Part shown: piece by piece, positions 1-8,942 of the stretch
Layout of the letters: the number at the start of each line of letters is the position of its first letter
Numbering within the stretch: position 1 is the first letter of the stretch
NCBI RefSeq assembly: GCF_900100535.1
Contig: NZ_FNDG01000004.1
Location: 248,001 to 312,000 of the forward strand
Reading direction: 5' to 3'
Source: Phytopseudomonas flavescens
Lineage (GTDB): Bacteria > Pseudomonadota > Gammaproteobacteria > Pseudomonadales > Pseudomonadaceae
DNA: 64,000 bases
The notes under the pieces: model-generated
Told to the model about the DNA's origin: nothing
The model's database searches: none
Seen by the model: only the letters and a program-made list of their open reading frames with translations
Made by a program: the position numbers and the translations under genes

Positions 1-97
1 CAGCGCAATGGCAGGATACCCGAACAAGGTGTCCGCCAGGCCCACCGGAAACGGGCCGGATAGAACAACGACTGTCTGTCAGCGGAGTAGCGATTCA

Positions 98-2101
98 ATG
101 CGTATCAAGTCCTTTGAGCCGGCCTTGCGCCTGTTGCCGGCGCAGGCGGGTTATGCCCTGGCCAGCGTGTTACCGCTGCTGGTCACGGTGCCCGTACAGG
201 CGGCGGAGTTCAGCTTCGCCGACAACGAAATCAGCGGCTCGCTCGACACCACGCTGTCCTACGGGCAGCTCTGGCGTGTGCAGGGGCAGAGCAGAAGCAA
301 CGACGACGTCAACGTCAACGACGGCAATCGCAATTTCGATACCGGGCTGGTTTCCGAGGTGTTCAAGATCACCTCCGACCTGGAAATGAATTACCAGAAC
401 TACGGCCTCTTCGTGCGTGGCACGGCGTTCTATGACACCCGGATCATGGACAAGCGCAACGACTTCAACAGCGGTAACAGGCTCACTCAGCCGAGCCAGA
501 ACTTCCCCAACGATGACAGCTTCACTCGCGATACTCGGCACAAGGCCGGACGCGATGCGCAGATTCTCGATGCCTACGTGTATGGCAACTGGGATGTCGC
601 CGAGCGTCCGGTCAGTGCGCGTCTGGGCCGGCAGGTGTTCAACTGGGGCGAGGGCGTGTTCTATCGCGGTGGCGTGAACACCAGCAACCCGGTGGACGGC
701 GCGCGCTTCCGGCTGCCAGGTTCGGAGATCAAGGAAGTGCTGATCCCCGTCGAGGCGGTCAGTTTCAATATCGGCCTGACCGACAACCTGTCGATGGAGA
801 CTTTCTACCAGTTCAACTGGAAGGAAACCGCCATTGACCCGGTGGGCAGCTACTTCTCCGAGACCGACCTGTTCGCCGAAGGTGGCAATACCGCCTATTC
901 GCGACAGCCCGCACTGCTCCCGCTGGCAGGCTTGTACAGCGGCCTGGGCGCCACCGGTGGCCTGCAGGGTGGCCGTGACATCGACGCCAACGGTTATATC
1001 AAAGTGGCGTCCATCGGCAAGGACATCAACGCCAGGAACGATGGCCAGTTCGGTGTAGCCTTGCGCTATATCGCCGAGCAGTTGAACTCGACCGAGTTCG
1101 GTTTCTACTTCGTCAATTACCACGCCAAGGAGCCCACCGCTGCGGCTGATCTGGGTAGCTATCCCGGGCTGAATCTCGCAGCCATCCAGGCGGCCGCCAC
1201 GCCGGCCATCCAGCAGTCGGTCGCTGCCGCGGTCGGCCTGACGGTGCCCCAACTGCAGGGCGCCATCGCGGCCGATCCTACCGGTGGTCTGGCCAATGCC
1301 TACCGCAGTGCGCTGGCCAGTGCCGTGGGCGGTATCGCCACCATCGATGTCGCCAACAGCATCAACGCCCGCCGCGAGTACGTCGAAGATATCCGCATGT
1401 ACGGTTTCAGCTTCAACACCACACTGGGCGATGCCTCGCTGTTCGGTGAGCTGTCCTACCGGCCGAACCTGCCGATCGGCGTCGCCGCCACCAACGACCT
1501 GCTCGGCGATCTGTTGCGTCAGGCACCGCAACTGGTGCAGGGCCAGCAGGTGAATATCGGTGGCCGCGCGCTGCAGCTCGGCGACCAGATTCACAACTAC
1601 GAGCGCGTCGAGGCCTACAACGCGTCGCTGGGTACCCTCTACAACTTCGGCCCGTCGCTGGGCTTCGATGCCCTGACCGGCGTGGCCGAACTGGCCTCCG
1701 AGCACCTGCGCGGCAGCGACCTGCAGTACACCGCATACGATGGCTCGACTCGCTACTACGCCGGGCGTGGCGATTCCTCCTACGCTTTCGGTTATGGCCG
1801 CAGTTATCAGGTCAACAAGAACGCCTATGGTTACACCCTGGTGCTGTCCGGCACCTGGAACGACGTCGTGGCCGGGGTCAACCTGTCGCCCTTCGTCGTC
1901 TACAAGGATGACTTCGAGGGTAATTCCTACCAGACCGGTAACTTCGTCGAAGGCCGCAAGGCTTATACCCTCGGTATGAAGGCCAATTACATGAACAGCC
2001 TGGAAGCCGAGCTGCAGTACACCGAGTTTTCCGGTGGCGGCAACAACAATGCCGTGCGCGACCGCGACAATCTCGGCGTCAACGTCAAATACTCTTTCTG
2101 A
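98..2101 (+). CDS. DUF1302 family outer-membrane-type protein
   Basis: Encodes 667 residues. The N terminus is a signal-peptide-like segment (about residues 1-33, ending near VQAAEF), followed by a long region of short amphipathic, aromatic-rich stretches and a C terminus ending in an aromatic residue (VNVKYSF), typical of outer-membrane beta-barrels. The overall sequence matches the DUF1302 family, whose biochemical role is not established. An in-frame ATG at 8 exists, but the ATG at 98 is preferred because it places the signal peptide at the N terminus and has GGAG about 10 bases upstream. It is the first gene of a same-strand cluster with DUF1329, YCF48-like and RND genes, which suggests a part in envelope transport of a hydrophobic compound (inference). 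Confidence 0.85.
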   Translation: MRIKSFEPALRLLPAQAGYALASVLPLLVTVPVQAAEFSFADNEISGSLDTTLSYGQLWRVQGQSRSNDDVNVNDGNRNFDTGLVSEVFKITSDLEMNYQNYGLFVRGTAFYDTRIMDKRNDFNSGNRLTQPSQNFPNDDSFTRDTRHKAGRDAQILDAYVYGNWDVAERPVSARLGRQVFNWGEGVFYRGGVNTSNPVDGARFRLPGSEIKEVLIPVEAVSFNIGLTDNLSMETFYQFNWKETAIDPVGSYFSETDLFAEGGNTAYSRQPALLPLAGLYSGLGATGGLQGGRDIDANGYIKVASIGKDINARNDGQFGVALRYIAEQLNSTEFGFYFVNYHAKEPTAAADLGSYPGLNLAAIQAAATPAIQQSVAAAVGLTVPQLQGAIAADPTGGLANAYRSALASAVGGIATIDVANSINARREYVEDIRMYGFSFNTTLGDASLFGELSYRPNLPIGVAATNDLLGDLLRQAPQLVQGQQVNIGGRALQLGDQIHNYERVEAYNASLGTLYNFGPSLGFDALTGVAELASEHLRGSDLQYTAYDGSTRYYAGRGDSSYAFGYGRSYQVNKNAYGYTLVLSGTWNDVVAGVNLSPFVVYKDDFEGNSYQTGNFVEGRKAYTLGMKANYMNSLEAELQYTEFSGGGNNNAVRDRDNLGVNVKYSF

Positions 2102-2116
2102 ACACGGGGAAACGGC

Positions 2117-3478
2117 ATGTTCAACATCAAAGGCGTTGCAGTGGCGCTGGTCCTGCTGGCGGTTAACGCCCAGGCGGCTGTTTCGCCTCAGGATGCGGCC
2201 AGGCTGGGCACCAGCCTGACGCCGCTGGGCGGCGAGAAGGCCGGCAATGCCGCGGGCAGCATTCCGGCCTGGACAGGCGGTGTCACTCAGGCACCGGCTG
2301 GTTATCAAGGCTCGGGCACGCACCATGTCGATCCTTTCGCGGACGACAAACCGCTGTTCACCATCACCAAGGCCAACCTGCAGCAGTACCGGGACCACCT
2401 CACGCCCGGGCAGATCGCGCTATTCGAGGCTTACCCGGATACCTACCAGATGCCGGTGTACACCAGTCGCCGTTCCGGTTCGGCGCCGCAGTGGGTCTAC
2501 GACAATACGGCGAAGAATGCGCTCAGCGCCAAGCTGCTCGACGGCGGCAACGGCTTCGCCGATGCCTACGGTGGCATTCCGTTCCCGATCCCGCAGAGCG
2601 GGGTCGAGGCGCTGTGGAACCACATCGCCCGTTACCGCGGCACCTACATCGTGCGGCGTGCCTCGGAAGTGGCGGTGCAGCGCAATGGCGCCTACTCGCT
2701 GATCACTTCGCAGCAGGAGGCTATGTTCCGGTTCTACGACCCGAAGGGCAGCTATGCCGACCTGAACAACATCCTCTTCTACTACCTGGCGTTCACCCGC
2801 AGCCCGGCGCGCCTGGCCGGTGGCGCGGTGCTGGTCCACGAGACCCTGGATCAGGTCAAGGAGCCGCGCCAGGCCTGGGCTTACAACACCGGTCAGCGTC
2901 GCGTGCGCCGTGCACCGAACCTCGCCTATGACACGCCGATCTCAGCTGCCGATGGCCTGCGTACCGCCGACGATACCGACATGTTCAACGGTGCCCCGGA
3001 CCGCTACGACTGGAAGCTGGTCGGCAAGAAGGAAATCTACATCCCCTACAACAACTACAAGGTCACCAGCCCGCAGGTCACCTACAAGGATCTGCTGCAG
3101 GTCGGCCACCTCAATCCCGCCTTCACCCGCCATGAATTGCACCGGGTGTGGGTTGTGGAGGGCACGCTCAAGCCCGGCGCCCGGCACATCTATTCCAGGC
3201 GCACCCTGTACCTCGACGAAGACAGTTGGCAGGCCGCCGTGGTCGATCAGTACGATGGTCGGGGTGAATTGTGGCGCGTGTCCCTGGCGTACCTGAAGAA
3301 CTACTACGAGCTGCCGACGACCTGGTCTGCGCTGGATGTATTCCACGATCTGCAGGCGCGTCGCTACCACGTGCAGAATCTGGATAACGAAGAAGCCAAT
3401 ACCATCGACTTCAGTCAGCCTGCCGTCGATGACGGCTACTTCACGCCGGCGGCGCTGCGCCGCCGCGGGACGCGCTGA
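2117..3478 (+). CDS. DUF1329 family periplasmic protein
   Basis: Encodes 453 residues with a clear signal peptide (about residues 1-18, MFNIKGVAVALVLLAVNAQA). The mature protein matches DUF1329, a family that is usually encoded beside DUF1302 and is structurally related to the LolA/LolB lipoprotein-carrier fold (family knowledge). It starts 15 bases after the DUF1302 stop, behind a GGGGAAA ribosome site, so the two are almost certainly co-transcribed. I infer a periplasmic carrier or chaperone for a lipid-like ligand passed between the RND pump and the outer membrane; no ligand can be read from the sequence. Confidence 0.85.
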   Translation: MFNIKGVAVALVLLAVNAQAAVSPQDAARLGTSLTPLGGEKAGNAAGSIPAWTGGVTQAPAGYQGSGTHHVDPFADDKPLFTITKANLQQYRDHLTPGQIALFEAYPDTYQMPVYTSRRSGSAPQWVYDNTAKNALSAKLLDGGNGFADAYGGIPFPIPQSGVEALWNHIARYRGTYIVRRASEVAVQRNGAYSLITSQQEAMFRFYDPKGSYADLNNILFYYLAFTRSPARLAGGAVLVHETLDQVKEPRQAWAYNTGQRRVRRAPNLAYDTPISAADGLRTADDTDMFNGAPDRYDWKLVGKKEIYIPYNNYKVTSPQVTYKDLLQVGHLNPAFTRHELHRVWVVEGTLKPGARHIYSRRTLYLDEDSWQAAVVDQYDGRGELWRVSLAYLKNYYELPTTWSALDVFHDLQARRYHVQNLDNEEANTIDFSQPAVDDGYFTPAALRRRGTR

Positions 3479-3642
3479 GCGACTGACGTCAGCGGCCGTG
3501 CGGCCGTCATTCGTGCGGTCGATAAGACGGGCTTTTTCTTACAAAACAGTGGATTTTGGTGACTACCAGGATCTGCAAAGGCCGCTAGCATGAGCGTCGC
3601 TGCACAGGCGCTGGCCATAACAAGAAGAAGGGGGAGTTGTGT

Positions 3643-4689
3643 ATGAGTGAGCCCGTTTTGCGGCGTACCAGGGGCGGGAGAACCTTGCAGCCGGCGCTGC
3701 AGGCGCTGGCGCTGTGCGCACTGCTGGTGGCCGCCGCGCCGCTCGTGCAGGCGCAAGCCCCCGACGAGGCCGTCACCTATTCGGTGCCCTCGGCAAAGGC
3801 CATATCCAGTCTGTTGCTCGATATCGCCCACGCCGGCAAACGCCTGGTCGCGGTCGGCGAGCGCGGCCACATTCTCTATTCCGATAACGAGGGCACCAGC
3901 TGGGCGCAGGCCAAGGTGCCCACCCGGCAGATGCTCACCGCGGTGTTCTTCGTCGATGATCAGCACGGCTGGGCGGTCGGTCACGATGCCCTGGTACTGG
4001 CCACAACCGATGGCGGCGCCACCTGGAATAAGCAGTTCGAGGACTTGCAGCGCGAGGCACCGTTGCTCGACGTCTGGTTCAAGGACCGGCAACACGGCTT
4101 CGCCATCGGCGCCTACGGGGCGCTGCTGCAAACCAGCGATGGTGGCGTCACCTGGGAAGATGTCAGCGACCGTCTCGACAACGAAGACGCCTATCACCTC
4201 AACGGCATCGCCGAGGTGAAGGACACCGGCCTGTTCATCGTCGGCGAGATGGGCAGCCTGTTTCGCTCCATCGATGGCGGCGAAACCTGGGAGACCCTTG
4301 AAGGGCCCTACCAGGGCTCGCTGTTCGGCGTGCTCGCCAGCGGCGAGCCGCACGGCCTGCTGGTCTATGGCCTGCGTGGGCATCTGTTCCGCTCCGCCGA
4401 TGGCGGCGACAGCTGGCAGCAAATTGCACTCTCGACTGCCAGTGGCGGCACCCTGGAGTTCGGCCTGGCCAGTGCCGCCTTGCTCGACGACGGCACCATC
4501 GTGGTGGTCGGGCATGGCGGCAGCGTGCTCACCAGCAGCGATCATGGCCACAGCTTCAGCGTGTTCAATCGCCCGGATCGGGTATCGCTGGCGGGCGTGA
4601 CCGCAGGTGCCGATGGCACGCTGATCCTGGTCGGGCAGGGCGGCGTACGCCTGACCTCGTCGACCGGTGCCAATCCAGGCCAACAATGA
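3643..4689 (+). CDS. YCF48/Hcf136-like beta-propeller protein (BNR/Asp-box repeats)
   Basis: Encodes 348 residues from ATG 3643, with a purine-rich ribosome site (GAAGAAGGGGGAG) just upstream. A TTG six bases earlier is in frame but less likely. Residues 1-36 form a signal peptide ending near VQAQA. The rest contains six evenly spaced Asp-box motifs (SDNEGTSW, TDGGATW, SDGGVTW, IDGGETW, ADGGDSW, SDHGHSF), the signature of a six- or seven-bladed YCF48-type propeller. In chloroplasts and cyanobacteria this fold assists photosystem II assembly; in Pseudomonas the homologues are uncharacterised. Its place between DUF1329 and the RND pump suggests an accessory periplasmic scaffold for that pump (inference). 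Confidence 0.85.
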   Translation: MSEPVLRRTRGGRTLQPALQALALCALLVAAAPLVQAQAPDEAVTYSVPSAKAISSLLLDIAHAGKRLVAVGERGHILYSDNEGTSWAQAKVPTRQMLTAVFFVDDQHGWAVGHDALVLATTDGGATWNKQFEDLQREAPLLDVWFKDRQHGFAIGAYGALLQTSDGGVTWEDVSDRLDNEDAYHLNGIAEVKDTGLFIVGEMGSLFRSIDGGETWETLEGPYQGSLFGVLASGEPHGLLVYGLRGHLFRSADGGDSWQQIALSTASGGTLEFGLASAALLDDGTIVVVGHGGSVLTSSDHGHSFSVFNRPDRVSLAGVTAGADGTLILVGQGGVRLTSSTGANPGQQ

Positions 4690-4708
4690 CCAGCTGGGGT
4701 AGTGTTCG

Positions 4709-7087
4709 ATGAGTAACCATCACCAAGACAAGGCCAGCCTGCTCGAGCGCCTGATCTTCAACAACCGGCCGGCGGTGATCCTGATCTGCCTGCTGGTCAG
4801 CGTGTTTCTGTTCTTCCAGGCCACCCAGGTGCGGCCGTCCACCAGCTTCGAGAAGATGATCCCGCTGAGCCATCCGTTCATCCAGAACATGATGGAGCAC
4901 CGCAACGACCTGGCCAACCTGGGCAATACCGTGCGGATTTCCGTGGAGGCCAAGGAGGGCGACATCTTCAGCCAGTCGTACATGGAAACGCTGCGCCTGA
5001 TCAACGACGAAGTGTTCTACATCCCGGGCGTCGACCGTTCGGGGCTGAAGTCGCTGTGGAGCCCCAGCGTGCGCTGGACCGAAGTCACCGAAGAGGGCTT
5101 CGCCGGTGGCGAGGTGATTCCGCAGACCTACGATGGCAGCCCGCAGAGCCTCGAGGAACTGCGCGGCAACGTGCTCAAGTCCGGGCAGATCGGTCGCCTG
5201 GTGGCCAACAACTTCAAGTCCAGCATCATCGACGTGCCGCTGCTCGAGTCCTACCCGGATCCCGAGGATCAGGGCCGTTTGATCAAGCTCGACTACCAGC
5301 AATTTTCCCACCAGTTGGAAGAGAAGATCCGCAGCAAGTACCAGGCGCAGAATCCCGAGGTGCAGGTGCACATCATCGGCTTCGCCAAGAAGGTCGGTGA
5401 CCTGATCGATGGCCTGGTCATGGTGGCGCTGTTCTTTGGCGTGGCACTGCTGATCACCTTCGTGCTGCTGTACGGGTTCACCTGGTGCATCCGCAGCACC
5501 ATCGCGGTGCTGATCACCACCCTGGTGGCGGTGGTCTGGCAACTGGGGCTGATGCACTCGGTCGGCTTCGGCCTCGATCCGTATTCCATGCTGGTGCCGT
5601 TCCTGATCTTCGCCATCGGTATTTCCCATGGCGTGCAGAAGATCAACGGCATCGCCTTGCAGTCCAGCGGCGCCGACAATGCCCTGACCGCGGCGCGGCT
5701 GACCTTCCGGCAGCTGTTCCTGCCAGGGATGATCGCCATCCTCGCCGACGCCGTGGGCTTCATCACCCTGCTGCTGATCGATATCGGGGTGATTCGCGAA
5801 CTGGCCATCGGCGCCTCCATCGGTGTCGCGGTGATCGTCTTCACCAACCTGATCCTGTTGCCGGTGGCGATCTCCTACATCGGCATCAGCAAGAAGGCCG
5901 TGGAGCGCAGCAAGCGCGATGCGGTGAGCGACCATCCGTTCTGGCGGGCGCTGTCGAACTTCGCCAGCGCCAGGGTCGCGCCGCTTTCCGTGCTGCTGGC
6001 GCTGGCCGCGGCGCTTGGCGGCTTCTGGTACCAGCACCAGAATCTGCAGGTCGGCGACCTCGATCAGGGCGCGCCGGAACTGCGCCCGGACTCGCGCTAC
6101 AACCTCGACAACGATTTCGTGATCCGCAACTACTCGACCAGCTCCGACGTGCTGGTGGTGATGGTCAAGACCGCGCCTGAAGGCTGTTCGAGCTACGAGG
6201 CCATGGCCGCCATGGACGAACTGATGTGGACGATGGACAACACGCCCGGCGTGCAGTCGGCGATCTCCATGGTCAGCGTGTCGCGGCAGCTGATCAAGGG
6301 CATGAACGAGGGCAACCTGAAATGGGAAACCCTGTCGCGCAACCAGGACGTGCTCAACAACTCCATCGCCCGCGCCGACGGCCTGTACAACGCCGACTGC
6401 TCCCTGGCACCGGTGCTGGTATTCCTTCAGGATCACAAGGCCGAGACGCTGAAAGGCGCGGTGGCGGCGGTCCAGGCGTTCATCGCCGAGCATCGGTCGG
6501 AGAACGTGGAGTTCCTGTTGGCGGCGGGTAACGCCGGCATCGAGGCTGCGACCAATGACGTGATCAGCACCTCGGAGCTGCTGATCCTGGTGCTGGTCTA
6601 CCTGTGCGTCGGGGTGATGTGCATGATCACCTTCCGCTCCTTCGCGGCGACCCTGTGCATCGTGCTGCCGCTGATCCTCACCTCGATCCTCGGCAACGCC
6701 CTGATGGCCTTCCTGGGCATCGGCGTGAAGGTCGCCACCCTGCCGGTGATCGCGCTGGGCGTGGGTATCGGCGTGGACTACGGCATCTACATCTACAGCC
6801 GCCTGGAAACCTTCCTGCGGGCTGGCTTGCCGTTGCAGGAAGCCTACTACCAGACCCTGCGCTCCACCGGCAAGGCGGTGCTGTTCACCGGGCTGTGCCT
6901 GGCCATCGGCGTGGCCACCTGGATGTTCTCGGCGATCAAGTTCCAGGCCGACATGGGCCTGATGCTGACCTTCATGTTCATCGTCAACATGTTCGGTGCC
7001 CTGTGGCTGCTGCCGGCCCTGGCGCACTTCCTGATCAAGCCGGAGAAGCTGGCCGGCAAGCAGGGCGGTTCGTTGCTGGCCCATTGA
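4709..7087 (+). CDS. MMPL/RND superfamily transporter
   Basis: Encodes 792 residues, with the standard RND layout duplicated. A transmembrane helix near residues 21-38 is followed by a periplasmic domain, a five-helix bundle (about 235-400), a second periplasmic domain and a second bundle (about 610-780). The second bundle contains LGVGIGVDYGIYIYSR, the MMPL-type TM4 motif with an acidic residue expected to relay protons. The length is shorter than HAE-type drug pumps and fits the lipid/hopanoid-export branch. No membrane-fusion protein or TolC gene is adjacent; instead the partners are DUF1302, DUF1329 and a YCF48-like protein. It starts 19 bases after the upstream stop and is followed by a strong terminator. 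Confidence 0.9.
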   Translation: MSNHHQDKASLLERLIFNNRPAVILICLLVSVFLFFQATQVRPSTSFEKMIPLSHPFIQNMMEHRNDLANLGNTVRISVEAKEGDIFSQSYMETLRLINDEVFYIPGVDRSGLKSLWSPSVRWTEVTEEGFAGGEVIPQTYDGSPQSLEELRGNVLKSGQIGRLVANNFKSSIIDVPLLESYPDPEDQGRLIKLDYQQFSHQLEEKIRSKYQAQNPEVQVHIIGFAKKVGDLIDGLVMVALFFGVALLITFVLLYGFTWCIRSTIAVLITTLVAVVWQLGLMHSVGFGLDPYSMLVPFLIFAIGISHGVQKINGIALQSSGADNALTAARLTFRQLFLPGMIAILADAVGFITLLLIDIGVIRELAIGASIGVAVIVFTNLILLPVAISYIGISKKAVERSKRDAVSDHPFWRALSNFASARVAPLSVLLALAAALGGFWYQHQNLQVGDLDQGAPELRPDSRYNLDNDFVIRNYSTSSDVLVVMVKTAPEGCSSYEAMAAMDELMWTMDNTPGVQSAISMVSVSRQLIKGMNEGNLKWETLSRNQDVLNNSIARADGLYNADCSLAPVLVFLQDHKAETLKGAVAAVQAFIAEHRSENVEFLLAAGNAGIEAATNDVISTSELLILVLVYLCVGVMCMITFRSFAATLCIVLPLILTSILGNALMAFLGIGVKVATLPVIALGVGIGVDYGIYIYSRLETFLRAGLPLQEAYYQTLRSTGKAVLFTGLCLAIGVATWMFSAIKFQADMGLMLTFMFIVNMFGALWLLPALAHFLIKPEKLAGKQGGSLLAH

Positions 7088-7106
7088 AACCGATGGCGAC
7101 ATGAAG

Positions 7107-7134
7107 AAACCGCGGCCTGGCCGCGGTTTTTTTT
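7107..7134 (+). terminator. Rho-independent terminator of the DUF1302-RND cluster
   Basis: A perfect GC stem (CCGCGGC / GCCGCGG with CTG loop) is flanked by an A-run and followed by eight T residues, 20 bases after the RND stop codon. It ends the four-gene unit and separates it from the LysE gene. Confidence 0.9.
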
Positions 7135-7241
7135 CCCGCCTTTCTCTGCAGCCACACTTCGGGCCATGCGTGTTTTCTTCAATACGCCTCGGTGGCCACC
7201 GGTTAGTTTGCCTCACTCCAAATCAGTGGTGGGCATGCGTG

Positions 7242-7829
7242 ATGAGTCTGTTTCTGTCCATGGCGGCCTTCGCACTGGCCGCATCCATTTCTCCCGGACC
7301 GGTCAATCTGGTTTCGCTGAGCACCGGTGCGCGGCACGGATTGCGGGTTGCGTTGCGACATGTCGCTGGCGCGACGCTGGGCTTCACGTTGCTGCTGGTG
7401 CTGATCGGCATGGGGCTGCACGAACTGTTGTCACTATTACCCGGGCTGACCGTGGCGATTCAGTGGGCGGGCGTGGCATTTTTGCTGTATCTGGCGTGGC
7501 GATTGGCGGCCGACGATGGGTCGCTGCAGGCGGGCGAGGGGGCACCGGTCGCGTCGTTCATGCACGGCGCGCTCATGCAATGGCTGAATCCCAAGGCCTG
7601 GCTGGCGGCTATCGCCGGCATGGGGGCCTTCGTTGCCGATGGTGAGGCTTTGCTGGTCTGGCAGTTCGCCGCGATCTACTGTGTGGTGTGTTACCTGTCG
7701 CTGGCGTGTTGGGCCTATGCCGGAACCTGCTTGCAGCCGTACCTGCAGGCGCCGCAGCGGGTGCGGGTTTTCAATCGGGTGCTGGCGGGGTTGTTGGTGG
7801 CCAGTGCGGGGTATCTGGTGTTGGCGTAA
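7242..7829 (+). CDS. LysE family amino-acid exporter
   Basis: Encodes 195 residues from ATG 7242. The N terminus has the LysE/RhtB signature ISPGPVNLVSLSTGARHG in the first loop, followed by hydrophobic segments consistent with five or six transmembrane helices and a WLNPKAWLAA motif typical of the family. These proteins export amino acids or analogues across the inner membrane; the substrate cannot be deduced. A reading frame without stops extends upstream, but that part overlaps the terminator and lacks LysE similarity, so the short start is used. Confidence 0.88.
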   Translation: MSLFLSMAAFALAASISPGPVNLVSLSTGARHGLRVALRHVAGATLGFTLLLVLIGMGLHELLSLLPGLTVAIQWAGVAFLLYLAWRLAADDGSLQAGEGAPVASFMHGALMQWLNPKAWLAAIAGMGAFVADGEALLVWQFAAIYCVVCYLSLACWAYAGTCLQPYLQAPQRVRVFNRVLAGLLVASAGYLVLA

Positions 7830-7894
7830 GCCCGTTAAAGCCTATTCACGATCTTTATGCGCATGAAGCGGCAACTACAAGGCATTCCTGCACA

Positions 7895-7981
7895 GGGTGG
7901 ACAACGCTCTTTTTGTCCACCATTACGATCGCAGAGCGATGGACGGGTCGGGCCGCGTAGGTGAAGCGTCGCCCACCCTAC
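7895..7981. repeat. REP-like palindromic repeat
   Basis: Contains an inverted repeat GTGGACAA / TTGTCCAC (7897-7920), and an outer pair GGGTGG (7895) / CCACCC (7973) that could fold the whole segment. Sequences of this style are common intergenic repeats in Pseudomonas. It lies between the convergent lysE-type and araC-type genes. Confidence 0.5.
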
Positions 7982-8104
7982 AAAAGGCCGCTCCCGCCAC
8001 TTAGCTGCCGAAATCGATGAACCTGGGCTGAAAGATTATGAACAGGTTCTTAGAGCGCCAGAGAACCGGAACTCGGCATTGGGCCGGGTATGGCGTGGTT
8101 GTCC

Positions 8105-8929
8105 CTAGCCGCGATACTGGCCGGGGGTGGCAGCGAGGAACTGTTTGAAGGTGCGCTGGAAGTGCGCCTGGTCGGCGAAGCCGGCCTCCAGAGCCACGTC
8201 GGCCAGTGGCGCACCGCTCTTCAGGCGGTAGTGGGCGAACTGGATGCGGCGGTTGAGCAGGTAGGCGTGGGGCGTCATGCCGTAACGTTGCTTGAAGCCG
8301 CGAATCAGCTGCGACGGTGACAGCTGCGCGGCTTCGCACAGGGTGTCGAGCCTGAGCGGTTCGCCGCAATGCTGGTGGATCAGGCGGGCGGCCTGTTCCA
8401 GACGCGAGTTGATACGCTCGTCGCTGTCGCCTTCCAGCGCCAGGCGTTGCAGGGCAAGGCTGAAGAAAGCCGTTGCGCGGGCGGCCTTGTCGTTCGGGGC
8501 AAGGGCAGGGTCGAGCAGGGTCTCACGCAGTTGCAGCACGTTCTGATACAGCCCTGCATCGTCACTGGCGATGCAGGCGAAGCGCTGGAAGACCGGCGTA
8601 TCGGTCAGCCCCTGCGCCTGCTGCAGGCGGCCCAGCCACTGTGGGTCGACATACAGCATCAGGTACGACCAGGGTTGCCCGTCGATGGGGTTGCAGGCAT
8701 GCACGTCGCCGGGATTCATCAATACCACGGTGCCCTGGCTGACGTGACGGTCCACATCACGATTGCTGTAGGTGCTCTGCCCACGGGTGATTGCACCGAT
8801 GGAGAAGATCTCGTGGCTGTGCCGGCCATAGCAGACCTGGCGGCCATCTTCGATCGAGCGCAGCTCGACGAAGGGCAGGGCGTCATCGCGCCAGAAGCTG
8901 GGAAGCGTGGAGACTGGCTGCTCGGTCAT
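8105..8929 (-). CDS. AraC family transcriptional regulator
   Basis: Encodes 274 residues. The N-terminal half is a cupin-like AraC sensing domain (HSHEIFSIGAI; NPGDVHACNP). The last 100 residues carry the two helix-turn-helix motifs of AraC (LDTLCEAAQLSPSQLIRGFKQ and ADVALEAGFADQAHFQRTFK) and end with the usual TPGQYRG. The start MTEQPVST at 8929 is chosen because the upstream extension of the frame is antisense-like sequence within batD. It begins only 13 bases after the batD stop on the same strand, so it may be read through from the Bat operon. Regulators of this subtype are often linked with LysE exporters, so the facing exporter at 7242 is a plausible target (inference). Confidence 0.88.
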   Translation of the reverse strand: MTEQPVSTLPSFWRDDALPFVELRSIEDGRQVCYGRHSHEIFSIGAITRGQSTYSNRDVDRHVSQGTVVLMNPGDVHACNPIDGQPWSYLMLYVDPQWLGRLQQAQGLTDTPVFQRFACIASDDAGLYQNVLQLRETLLDPALAPNDKAARATAFFSLALQRLALEGDSDERINSRLEQAARLIHQHCGEPLRLDTLCEAAQLSPSQLIRGFKQRYGMTPHAYLLNRRIQFAHYRLKSGAPLADVALEAGFADQAHFQRTFKQFLAATPGQYRG

Positions 8930-8942
8930 CGGTCTTTCCTGT

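Noticed and set aside
4565..7216. An 883-codon minus-strand frame opposite the RND gene
   Set aside because: Same cause: antisense of a strongly biased gene, His/Gln/Asp-rich with no recognisable fold.
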